NCBI GenBank assembly: GCA_000818945.1
Contig: KN805428.1
Location: 27,840 to 91,839, forward strand
Direction: 5' to 3'
DNA: 64,000 nt
Source of the DNA: Schizochytrium sp. CCTCC M209059
Taxonomy: Eukaryota > Sar > Bigyra > Thraustochytrida > Thraustochytriidae
Notes under the pieces: model-generated
The model's database searches: none
Told to the model about the DNA's origin: nothing
The model's input: the letters and a program-made list of their open reading frames with translations, nothing else
Shown here: positions 29,867-39,078 of the stretch, in pieces
Numbering within the stretch: the first letter of the stretch is position 1
Layout of the letters: every line of letters starts with the position of its first letter
Translations under genes and position numbers: made by a program

Positions 29867-31439
29867 ATCTCGTGATCCACATTTTGCATGGAGGCGTCAC
29901 CCGATCCAGGAATCGAAAGGCTTTGCTGCTGCTGCTGCTAATAATAATAATAATAATAATACGCGAGAGTGCCTATTTTCCAAAGCGATTGCGACAGGTA
30001 AACAAACATACAGACACAGACAATCATGATGAAACGCAAAATACATCCGAATCGACTTTACCTACGTCTAAAAGTAGCTTGAGAATGGTAATTGATCTCT
30101 TGCACCCAAGCTTTTGCGACATCCTCGCTGCGCGCATGCCGACCGTTTACTGCTGATTGTTTGATGCTTCATTCTTCTGGTCGCTCGCATCACCGCTATA
30201 ATCACTGCATGCAAGGCGAAATAAACCTCCTCTCCTCTCTGGCACAGCCTGGACTCGGACTCCCTGACCCATCATCAATAACCAGCTAGTTGTCATCGTT
30301 GCCTTCGAGTAAGCAGGCCTGGACGACCGACGTACGTAACAGTAAAGCGCAGACTCACGATCGACGGACGGCGCATAGGCGGAACAATAGACCCCTAGCG
30401 CGCTCTGAATCGCAAGAAAAAGTTAGAATGTGCCATCGTCGACGGCGATTGTTCTTGCGCGAAGCCTTCAGCAGTCTGAATACTCTTGCACTCACTGTCA
30501 GCGGGTCACAACCTAACAACAACTCCGTTGTCGCTGCCGGCGGCTACTGTTGGTTCCAGCTTCCGCGTCCGCAGTGCGTTGCCTCGCCGGTTCAGGCAGA
30601 CCCATCGAGTCTCGAATAAGCGCAGCTGCAGGAGTACGTGCCTGCCTTGCCTTGCCTTGCCTTGCCTTGCCTGTATGCTTGCTTGCTTGCTTGCTTGCTG
30701 AGCCTTTGGCCGCTGCCGAAACCCGCGGCGCATGATGATTTCCAACGGCGAAGCTCATGGCCACGAGACGAACTCGGCCTCGCCACCTCCGATGTGTCGC
30801 ACCGACCGCTCGCTGCAGCTGCAGCTGCTGTTGCTCCTGCTCTGTGTGTGGCTGGCAACATCGTGGAGGGCGAGCCCATGCACTGCACAGCCGCACACGG
30901 TTCGTATGGCATGCCAAGGCATGCCATGGCATGCGATGTCGAAAGAAGTAGCTGGCCGCTGCCACATGGTCGTCGGTCGAACGCAGGCCTCCTGGCAGAG
31001 AGACCCAGGGCATACGAACAGCGACCCCGTTGATCGAGGCTTGCTTGGGGAAGGGGGGCGGGGGGGGGGGGGGCGGCGTAATGGGATGAGTGGAGGGTGA
31101 CAGAGTTTGATGCGTGAGTGGAGGCTGACAGAGTTTGATGCGTACGGCCAGTCAATGAGTCAGCCCGCAACGACCTGAAAAACTGAACAGCCCGAAGAAC
31201 CGAATTGGTTGCACGGACGAGACAGTTCTGGCTCGAAACCCAAGCCTTGAGTCAAGAAAGATAGAAAGGAAGGAAAAGCAATTAAAAATATAAATGAGAC
31301 ATCCTAGCACCAGATCAGCTGCACTTGCTGCACCTGCTGCACCTGCAGCTGCAGCTGCAGCTCGCACACAAAGGGAAAAGTCTACACTGCACGACCGACA
31401 TTCATCCCGAGAAAGTCCAAAGCTCAAGCTTGCGCTTCA
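28122..31439. other. 3.3-kb gene-poor region rich in simple repeats
   Basis: No gene can be supported. It contains (GAAT)n (28330-28400), GATCGATG iterations (28438-28475), CAGCAC repeats (28823-28882), CTCG/CTTG repeats (29790-29866), (TAA)n (29936-29961), (CCTTG)n then (CTTG)n (30642-30700) and a G run (31049-31078). The long frames are low complexity in every phase. A possible minus-strand exon around 29560-29673 (PSKKEILFVRALCTAAEV) follows a TTGCAG acceptor-like site but has no convincing partner exon. Confidence 0.5.
29790..29866 (+). repeat. CTCG/CTTG tetranucleotide microsatellite
   Basis: Alternating CTCG and CTTG units pass into about a dozen pure CTTG units. The tract is one of several CTTG/GCTT tracts in intergenic DNA of this window. 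Confidence 0.9.
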
Positions 31440-34400
31440 TCATAAAATCGAACAGCACGACGAGGTTTGGCCACTGAACTGCAGCTTAACTCGAGCAAAG
31501 ACTTCGAACTCGTGCTGTGAGCACGAGACGATGTCTCCCACCTCAAGCTTCAGGTCCTCGTGCGCCTTGAGTTTCAGGTGCGTGCCATACTTACTCTCCA
31601 CATCATTGAGGAAAAAGTCGCCGCTTCGATACTGCACGGTCGAATTCACGCGGCTGACCGTGCGATCGTTGAGCGAGATAACGCGGCGCCCGGGAAGCGG
31701 ATCCTCGGCCTCCTCGTCTCTGCTCGTCGATGTCCACCGACCAATGATGGTCAGGGCCTTGGTCAAAATAAAAAGTTGTCGCTTTTGTGGGCCAGCAATG
31801 CACTTGAGGACAAGATAAAAGGGCTCCTTTGCAAGCTCGCGTTCAATCTCTGCCAACGTGAGCCCATGCAAACGTGCTTCGAGGTCCGAGCGCTTGGAGA
31901 ACAGCGAGTCGTCAAAGGTCTCGTTGTCTGTCAAAATTTCCGCATCCTCCAAATCGGACATATCCGCGGTCTCCGTGGACGCAAGAGATATGGTATCCGC
32001 GTCGTCATCAAGTCTCTTACCACTTTCATCCGTAGCACTTTGTTCTTCAGCTTGTGAGTCTTGCCCCGATGATTGAGCAGGTGCATTCGCGGCAACAAGG
32101 CGCTCAATATACGCGAGCGTGTCGCCCTCGGCGCCCTCGTCAACGCTCTGACTGCTCGAAAGAGAAGCATGTCTTCGACTTGGGCGCAATCTCTCTGACT
32201 GTGCAGACGTCATCGCAAACTCTCCAGGAAGAATACGGGTCGAATCAGGCGCCTTAATGGCGATGCTTCCACGGGAGATCGCCTTGAAAGAGAAGTTTTT
32301 GTCATTGCTGATGCGTCTTGACGGCGTCTCGGCGCCAGGCTGACTCGGTGTACCGTCTTCCAGGTTGCTTCGTACGAGCATTTGCGGCGCAAGAGACTGC
32401 CGGCGTGACGATGCAAAGTGCGCAGGAAGAAGATCTCCAATGTTGATACGGCAGTACTCAGTTTCCTCACGAACACTTTCGTCACTCATGCGCATAATCT
32501 TGATGAAGTCCTCTCGAAGCAAGCCATAGAGAACCACCTCTGCATTGGTGGCTACGGCATATGGTGCCTTGAACGGCTCTTCGGGCCGGAACACTGCGGC
32601 TTCCAGCATTTCGGAAAAAATGTTTCCCCCACCTCTGATGGGCGTAAACGATGATCGTCGCGAGAGAGGCTTGTACGATCCCCTCCAAGATGGTCGATCT
32701 TCGGCCCCCGTGCGCGACACGTAGAGCGTTCCTGAGCTGACAATGTACATGCATTCGTGCTCATCGCCGACTTGGAAAAGCTGAGTTGGGCTCGACAGTT
32801 CGATGCGGAAGAGCCGCCGCGAAAGCAACAAGAGCCGGGACGAGTCCACGTTCTCCAAGTACGGGATTTGCTGCAAATCATGCACGTTTGCTTGTGTCGT
32901 GCGATGGTCAACAAGAGTCCGAATAATCTCAAAGTTCGAAGGGTGGATAATTGCCTTGGCAAGGTAAAAGTCAACGTAAAGACACACCATCGGAGTCGCT
33001 GCGCGAACACTGGCCGAGGCTGGTGACGCCGAGAACAGCGACATTTCACCCAAAACATTATCCGCCTTGACCTTGTTGAGAATCTTGGATGGTGCACTCT
33101 CGTGAAAGACGTGGGCCTCGCCCTTGCCAATGACGAGCATTCCGGTAACCTTGCTGCCCTGACGAATCAAAGTGTCTCCGACGCCAAACTCCATTGTGCA
33201 CACGGAGCTCGCAAGGAGATGGAGCTCACTTTCTTGAAGTCCCGCAAATAAGCGCACTCTGCGCAGCACTGCGTGCGATTCACTTCGACGCTTCGCGACA
33301 GCGTCAGCTTCCTCAACCTTTTTCAGCGCCACGGTGAGCTGCGACCGTCCGAGTTTGATAGTGTCGCCCCGCTCCAACAAATGCAAACGCCCAAGCGGAT
33401 TTCGTCCCTTTCCATTGAAGCCGTTAGGGTCGCGCACGCGTCGGCTGAGCTCAATGAACACTCCCTTCTTCCGGCTCTCGGGCATGGCGCTTACAAAATA
33501 CTTGCGATCGTAGCATGATATTGACGCTGCGTACGGAGGCATCTCGTAATCCTTGACGGCAATGTCGCACTCGAGTACTTTGCGGCCAATAACAATGTCC
33601 TCCACGGAAGGCGACATGATAAAATAAGATGGCTCCGGCCCCGCACGCTCATCGTTGCCGAGTTGACGATAGCGGAGCGACTTTCGCGTTTTGCATACGC
33701 GAAGAGCGAGACAGTCCCATGTCTCGTTCACTTCAGACGGCGCCAGGTCGCTCAACGAGTACGCGGTCAGTTCACAGTGTTTGCCCAGTCGAAAAATGTC
33801 TCCTGGCAGAATGGATACGGGGCGTTTAGCGCCTAGCACGAGTAATGTCGAAAGCGCTTGATCCACAGCCAGATCTCGTAGCCAAAAGTTGTTCTCGTTG
33901 TCGCGCTCGATACGTGCGTGGAAGCCTGATAGGCCCTCGATCCGAAAATCGCTCATTCTGTGCGAGCCAATAGAGATGTCGTGGACCCCAAACCCGCGTT
34001 TTGAGCCCTTTAGACTCGGTGGTCCATCCACGATCTCAAGCTCGACGCGCCTGCGGAAAAGACTGTCGAGCTCGTGCTGGCGTTTCGAAGCAATATCTGA
34101 GACGAGCGTCTGAAATTCCGTGTCGCGCGAGCTATCTCTGCCGGACTGTCCGGCGTGGCGCGAGGGTTCGATGCTGACGCCAACCTGATTTGTAGCCGCA
34201 CGCATAAAATCGAGCTGCTCCCCAGGGACCTCGGTATCGCACCACACAGCGTCTAGAATAGCTTCCTCTTCCAGCACACTGGAACCGCCGTAAACATTCC
34301 GTTGTAGCGTTTTCATATCGAGATCAAGTTCGGCTGTTGCCTCCCTCGTCTCGCCGCCAACTTTGCCCATAAAAACCACGTTATTTCCTCCCGCGCGATG

Positions 34401-35183
34401 TTTCTGTTGGAGCGCTCGGACCTCCTCTGGGGTCAAGAGTGAGCCTTTGGAAGGCGACTTTTTCGAGGAGGTCGAAGCCGCTGCGCCAAGAAAGCCCGTG
34501 AGAATCCCCTTCAAGTCCAGCTCCTCCGCTTTCTGTCTGTAAAGTGAAGGAAGACTGGGCGCTTCGCCAGAGCGAATCGTTGTGAATGCCCTTCGCTTGG
34601 ATGGTTTCCGTTCAATCGTTAGGCGCGGTTTCTCGGAAGGGTGTATTCTAACTTTGAAGGTCACGTAACGTTCCGGATTCACTGTTGTCATCTTTGCAGA
34701 GTTTCGAAGACTCAAGGATCTCGCAAGACTCTTTGAGCGCGAAAGCGTGCGGACAAGCGGCCCTTTTTCGTGTGTCGAATCGTGCAGAGCGAGCATAAAG
34801 GTGTCGCCGTCTTCAAGCTTGACGGCCTCCCGACAGGCCCGTGCACTGCTTAGCAATAAGTAGTTTCCTGTGCTCGAGGAGCTGCTTTCAAAAAGAAAGT
34901 CATCGCTATCACCTTGCCAGTAGATGCTAGCTTGCGTTGGCGCCACATCCTCGCACTTGAAAACGTAATTCTGGCAAGGATTCGATCCGATCACCCCTTC
35001 TTTGAGCGACCATCGTTCTCCGGCCCCGAGAGCGCTCTTGCCGTTGATTTTGTCAGTGGTGTTCTCGAGAAAGATGGGCGGCTTGAAGTGAAACTTTCGC
35101 TCAATTAGGTCGTCGCGCGTGCAAATCTCGCACCCGGCCGTCATCCTCTCCTCATTTTCTAAAGAGTGATCCTCGTACGACAT
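31440..35183 (-). CDS. FHA x4 / cyclic-nucleotide-binding-like x2 protein with CaaX box
   Basis: 1247 residues from ATG 35183. FHA-like folds lie at about 31-136, 381-475 (ISIGSHRMSDFRI...LSGFHARIE), 515-622 (IVIGRKVLECDIAV, RGDTIKLGRSQLTV) and 1121-1231 (TIIGRWTS, RTVSRVNSTVQY, LNDVESKYGTHL), the last being the clearest. Two cyclic-nucleotide-binding folds are at about 640-750 (LFAGLQESELHLL...VLGEMSLFSASP) and 775-900. In the first, the phosphate-binding cassette keeps GEM-x-L but the arginine that contacts the cyclic phosphate is alanine; the second lacks it too, so cAMP/cGMP binding is doubtful. The protein ends SSCCSIL, a CaaX box (CSIL, Leu favours geranylgeranylation) with an extra cysteine for acylation. 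A membrane-anchored phosphothreonine-reading scaffold is inferred. Confidence 0.85.
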   Translation of the reverse strand: MSYEDHSLENEERMTAGCEICTRDDLIERKFHFKPPIFLENTTDKINGKSALGAGERWSLKEGVIGSNPCQNYVFKCEDVAPTQASIYWQGDSDDFLFESSSSSTGNYLLLSSARACREAVKLEDGDTFMLALHDSTHEKGPLVRTLSRSKSLARSLSLRNSAKMTTVNPERYVTFKVRIHPSEKPRLTIERKPSKRRAFTTIRSGEAPSLPSLYRQKAEELDLKGILTGFLGAAASTSSKKSPSKGSLLTPEEVRALQQKHRAGGNNVVFMGKVGGETREATAELDLDMKTLQRNVYGGSSVLEEEAILDAVWCDTEVPGEQLDFMRAATNQVGVSIEPSRHAGQSGRDSSRDTEFQTLVSDIASKRQHELDSLFRRRVELEIVDGPPSLKGSKRGFGVHDISIGSHRMSDFRIEGLSGFHARIERDNENNFWLRDLAVDQALSTLLVLGAKRPVSILPGDIFRLGKHCELTAYSLSDLAPSEVNETWDCLALRVCKTRKSLRYRQLGNDERAGPEPSYFIMSPSVEDIVIGRKVLECDIAVKDYEMPPYAASISCYDRKYFVSAMPESRKKGVFIELSRRVRDPNGFNGKGRNPLGRLHLLERGDTIKLGRSQLTVALKKVEEADAVAKRRSESHAVLRRVRLFAGLQESELHLLASSVCTMEFGVGDTLIRQGSKVTGMLVIGKGEAHVFHESAPSKILNKVKADNVLGEMSLFSASPASASVRAATPMVCLYVDFYLAKAIIHPSNFEIIRTLVDHRTTQANVHDLQQIPYLENVDSSRLLLLSRRLFRIELSSPTQLFQVGDEHECMYIVSSGTLYVSRTGAEDRPSWRGSYKPLSRRSSFTPIRGGGNIFSEMLEAAVFRPEEPFKAPYAVATNAEVVLYGLLREDFIKIMRMSDESVREETEYCRINIGDLLPAHFASSRRQSLAPQMLVRSNLEDGTPSQPGAETPSRRISNDKNFSFKAISRGSIAIKAPDSTRILPGEFAMTSAQSERLRPSRRHASLSSSQSVDEGAEGDTLAYIERLVAANAPAQSSGQDSQAEEQSATDESGKRLDDDADTISLASTETADMSDLEDAEILTDNETFDDSLFSKRSDLEARLHGLTLAEIERELAKEPFYLVLKCIAGPQKRQLFILTKALTIIGRWTSTSRDEEAEDPLPGRRVISLNDRTVSRVNSTVQYRSGDFFLNDVESKYGTHLKLKAHEDLKLEVGDIVSCSQHEFEVFARVKLQFSGQTSSCCSIL

Positions 35184-36006
35184 TCTCTCTTTCGGCTGGT
35201 CGGACTCGTTATTTTGTCCTTTCGAAGCGCGCTAGTGCATTAAACACGCACGTACGCCTGCCCGCTTGCACAAACGTGCTCTGGCGCGCCTAGCGCGCGC
35301 AGGAGATAGAAAGTAAACGAGACGAAGCGAGGAACGCGCTTCGCTTTTGCGCCTGCCCCCGCGAGGCTCGGGAGCGAGCTCGCGGAGCCACAACCTCAAA
35401 AATGTTGTCGTCAGGCAACTCTTCTTGTTTTGGTGCTCAGCTCTTTCTTTCTTTCCTTTAGGCTACGCAGTAGCTCGAGAGACGTTTGCCTTGCGGCGGT
35501 GAACGCACAGTCCAGGCCGCCTCGCCTCGCCTCGCCTCGCCTCGCTCGCTTTCTCCTGGACACGTGCGCGCTTCAGCTGCCGCTGTACAAGGTGTTCGCC
35601 ACTCAAGGCAGCAAGGACTACAGGCCTCGTTCTACCAGAGGCTGCAGCTTTGGCAAGCAAGGCAACCTTCCTTGCCGCACCTCTTCAAGTGATGAATAAA
35701 AGAGCTGTCTGTGCTTTTGACGAGGTAATGCAAAACCAGCTTATGATCTGGGTGAGCACCGTTGCTTTGCTTAGAGAAAAGAAGTTGGCTGCTTTTGTTC
35801 CTAGTCCCAAGGTCACACAGTGAGCGAGCGTCTTGCTCCGTTGGCTTGGACTCACCTCGGCGCTAGCTTGGTTACTGTCCGTGTGCCAATAAATCAACGT
35901 ATCATTGGACCTAGTTCTTCCGTTGTCCATCTATTTCGTATTGCACAGAAAAGGGAAGATTTTCACGCTCCGCGCGGCCGCGGCCCGTGGTCTCTCCGCG
36001 AACGAG

Positions 36007-36038
<32 letters not shown>

Positions 36039-36444
36039 CATGCATGCAGACAGCCAGGCAGGAAGGCGTGCAGGCGAACACCCCTCCTCTCCCACTCGGT
36101 CGCGCCATAAATCCGTTGAACGCGCACGGCGCACGGAGGCGGCCGCGAGGCCAGCTTTTCCGCCCGTAGCGGTCCTTATTCCCGCGGCGGCGGCCGGGCG
36201 GGAAAAAAAGGTGGGAGGGAGGGACAAGGAGAGCGACGCGCGATAACGCACTTGCGCCGCCGCGACGGCCGACTTGCGTGTTGCGTATTCCCGACTTGCG
36301 CGCTCGAGGCCATAGTGCAGGCAGCCGCCGTTAGGGGCCCAGGCCGGGACAAGGAAAAAAAAAGGAAAAAGAAAAAAAAGAATAGGCCCAGGCGACACAG
36401 GATCATCGGCGGCGGCAGAGCGAGGACGCGGAGGCGCGGCGGCG
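35184..36444. promoter_or_regulatory. Divergent region FHA/CNB gene / QTMAN gene
   Basis: About 1.26 kb. It contains CCTCG repeats (35520-35547), (CAGG)n (36006-36040) and a GAAAAAAAAAGG tract (36353-36382). At 35402-35700 there is a short ATG frame, a polypyrimidine-TTTAG acceptor-like site at 35460, and a frame ending TGATGAATAAA (35691-35701) that could be a small spliced gene; not strong enough to annotate. Confidence 0.45.
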
Positions 36445-38664
36445 ATGGCGGCGGAGGGCGAGGCGCGGCGCGGCGCGGGCCTGTGCGTGGTGGTGGAGCC
36501 GTACCTGAGCGGGTCGCACGCGCAGCTGTGCGACACCCTCGCCAGCGCCTCACCGGGCGCGCACGCGGCCGTGGTGAATGATGGCGTCCAGCAGCAGCAG
36601 CAGCCGCAGCAGCAGCAGCCGCAGCCGCAGCCGCAGCACGAAGAGCAGCAGCACGAGGGCCAGCAGCAAGAGGGCCAGCAGCGAGAGCGACAAGAAACAA
36701 CAGGTGGAGACGTCGCGGCGCCAGAGGGCGACCTGCGCAAGAGCGAGGACGCTTCGTCGAACGAATGGCCCGAGGTGCAAATCGTGGGCTGGAAAGGCGC
36801 CGCAAAATGGCACTGGAGGATGCTCGTCAGCGCAGCTCACTTTGCAGAGGCCATTCCGCGCGACCGCGTGCCTGGAAGCATTGTTTTCTCAGCCATGATG
36901 AACGTTGCAGAGCTCCTGGGCCTGCGTCCGGACCTCCATAAATGTAAAAAGGTGGTCTACTTTCACGAAAACCAGCTCGAGTACCCACGTCAGTCCGAAG
37001 CTGCAGCCCAGAGCCAAGGCCAGTCGGCCTTTAATCTGGGCTGGAACCAAATCGCCAGCTGTCTTTGCGCCGACGTGATCGCCTTTAACTCGCAATACAA
37101 CATGGACTCCTTCTACAAACTTGCGCCGCCCTTTATCAATAAGGCGCCAACGGGGAGCCGCCCGCCAGCGCTTGACATTGACGCGCTGCGTGCAAAAAGT
37201 CAAGTCCTTGGGGTACCCATAACAGCCAAATTGGAATCCCCGGTGCGAAGCATGCCGAATGCTGTGAGAGAGCGTCAAGAACCGCTTCGCGTTGTCTGGC
37301 CGCACCGCTTCGAGCACGACAAAGGCAGCGACGAGTGGATAATGGCCCTGGAGGATTTCTCTCAGCTCAGCGAGGCACGTCCAATTCATGTCTACATCTT
37401 GGGTGACATAACTTCATCAGCACAGGAGTCCGCAGACCAAGCAAGAGCTAAATTGGAGTCGCTCCCCAACGTGTCCCTCATGAGGTGCGGTCGAGTCAAG
37501 GAGAGGAGCGAATATCTCGATCTCTTGCGAACCATGGACGTGGCAGTCTCTACGGCGCGCCATGAATTTTACGGGGTCGCCATGCTTGAAGCCGCAACAT
37601 GTGGCTGCTATCCTTTGTGCCCCGACCGTCTCAGCTACCCCGAACTCTTTCCAGATGCGTGTCTCTACCGTACGACGCGGCAGCTTGCTAAGCGCCTTCG
37701 AGATTATGCGAACCGGCCGGACCTGCCCGCGACCTTTATGTCAGGCCCCGAGTGGCACGAGCGCCTTGCTGCCTTTCAATGGGACAATGGCAAGGGCGCC
37801 CTGGCAGAGCGCTGGCGAACTCTCGTTCACACGCCCACAAACGTGGCCAGTGCCGACGTTCCTACTTTTGCGGACTATTTGCACCATGATCGAGATCAAA
37901 CTTCCATGCAGAGGCGCCCGCAAGATATCGAAGCTGTTGAGCATGCGTTGCAAGATCATCATGAGCATCATGCGGGGCGTCCCCACGAGCGATTTCCGCA
38001 TCATCAGCAGGACCAGGACCAGGACCTCGGCAGCCAGCTTGTTGGCGCCGGAGAACGGAGACGAGAGGCCGGGAATCGATACTCCATGAGAAGCACTGGC
38101 GCCACGAAGAAAACATACAAGCTTGCTCAAGTGGCCAATTCGGACCCGGCAATCAAAGAACAGCGATTGGACCAATCGTTACAGCATGACATGGTGCAGA
38201 TGCCTCTTCAGCCCGGGCGTCAAAAGCGGCCAAAACGACATTGCATTCTCTGCTGCAGACGGTGTCTCAAGGGGGAGACACATCGATACCGCGAAGGCCG
38301 GCAGACGACGTGGAAGTGCAGTGTTTGCAATGTCAATCTGTGCAAGTCTTGCTTTGCAGATTTTCACCGATTACCTGAGCTCGTGCGGCCCCACTGTCAA
38401 GGAGGCCCAAGAGTCGTTGCTGTGATGCAGGATGTCCCAGCCGAGCTTCCAGATCCCCAGGGGCCTTCAGTTCATGGGTCGGATGCAGAAGTCACAGATG
38501 TTCCGACCTCGTCCTCGGTGTCCTTGGGCCTTGGGGTTCCCACGTCCTCGATGACCTCAGACGTCCCTCTTGATGATCTCGAAGGTGAAAACCAAGCGCC
38601 TCTCGACGAAGGGCCTGCACGTAAAAAGCGCACACGAAACCGCTTCCGACTCGTTCATCCGTGA
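36445..38664 (+). CDS. GTDC1/QTMAN-like tRNA-queuosine mannosyltransferase with C-terminal zinc ribbon
   Basis: 739 residues from ATG 36445. The glycosyltransferase part matches human GTDC1 in order: VVEPYLSGSHAQL, KWHWRMLVSAAHFAEAIP, MMNVAELLGLRPDL, VVYFHENQLEYP, GWNQIASCLCADVIAFNSQYN, VVWPHRFEHDKGSDEW and HEFYGVAMLEAATCGCYPL, the last holding the E-x7-E GT-B motif. GTDC1 is the enzyme (QTMAN) that adds mannose to queuosine at the wobble position of tRNA-Asp. A Gln/Glu-rich insert (residues about 45-95) interrupts the N-domain. After a linker, residues about 597-645 form a zinc ribbon with CxxCC-x2-C, CSVC, CKSCF and H, the pattern of the PiggyBac transposase C-terminal zinc finger. I have not seen this fusion in the family. 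Confidence 0.85.
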   Translation: MAAEGEARRGAGLCVVVEPYLSGSHAQLCDTLASASPGAHAAVVNDGVQQQQQPQQQQPQPQPQHEEQQHEGQQQEGQQRERQETTGGDVAAPEGDLRKSEDASSNEWPEVQIVGWKGAAKWHWRMLVSAAHFAEAIPRDRVPGSIVFSAMMNVAELLGLRPDLHKCKKVVYFHENQLEYPRQSEAAAQSQGQSAFNLGWNQIASCLCADVIAFNSQYNMDSFYKLAPPFINKAPTGSRPPALDIDALRAKSQVLGVPITAKLESPVRSMPNAVRERQEPLRVVWPHRFEHDKGSDEWIMALEDFSQLSEARPIHVYILGDITSSAQESADQARAKLESLPNVSLMRCGRVKERSEYLDLLRTMDVAVSTARHEFYGVAMLEAATCGCYPLCPDRLSYPELFPDACLYRTTRQLAKRLRDYANRPDLPATFMSGPEWHERLAAFQWDNGKGALAERWRTLVHTPTNVASADVPTFADYLHHDRDQTSMQRRPQDIEAVEHALQDHHEHHAGRPHERFPHHQQDQDQDLGSQLVGAGERRREAGNRYSMRSTGATKKTYKLAQVANSDPAIKEQRLDQSLQHDMVQMPLQPGRQKRPKRHCILCCRRCLKGETHRYREGRQTTWKCSVCNVNLCKSCFADFHRLPELVRPHCQGGPRVVAVMQDVPAELPDPQGPSVHGSDAEVTDVPTSSSVSLGLGVPTSSMTSDVPLDDLEGENQAPLDEGPARKKRTRNRFRLVHP

Positions 38665-39078
38665 TTAGTAGCCGAAGAGGGCAGAGAGAGAGAGATAGAG
38701 GGGAAGAGAGGGGGAATGTGCAGCATGAAAGCGAACTTGTTCCAACACCGCACGCACGTGCATTTCGTGCATGTATGCACGCACCACTTTTTGAATGGAA
38801 AACAAATGGCAAAGTAAGAATTTCAAACTGGTTTTTGTTGTTATTAAATGTCCTTCGTTTCTGTCCGAGCAAAAGCAAGACAACTCATAGAAAAACATAC
38901 TCATCTGCGCTTCGAACTCCATGTGCTTTCTTCTTTCTTCAACTCGAGCAAAGACAAACAAACATGAATCATCAAGTTTACCTTTTGCGTGGAACATCTG
39001 GTAAAGTAGATACCCCAACACCCGTTTGACAACAGCAGCTTCTTATATATCCAATCAGGTGGACAGAGAACAATTCGG
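38665..39078. other. Convergent spacer
   Basis: 414 nt between the QTMAN and FAM228-like 3' ends. It has a GAGAGAGAGA run at 38681-38700 and otherwise nothing recognisable. Confidence 0.5.

Noticed and set aside
22755..36110. Tandem AGCA/GCTT and similar short direct repeats considered as a CRISPR array
   Set aside because: Units are 4-5 nt without spacers, and the sequence is eukaryotic; no cas genes are present.
38236..38664. Possibility that the zinc ribbon belongs to a separate PiggyBac transposase
   Set aside because: No DDE catalytic domain or terminal inverted repeats were seen nearby, and the ribbon is in frame with the glycosyltransferase.
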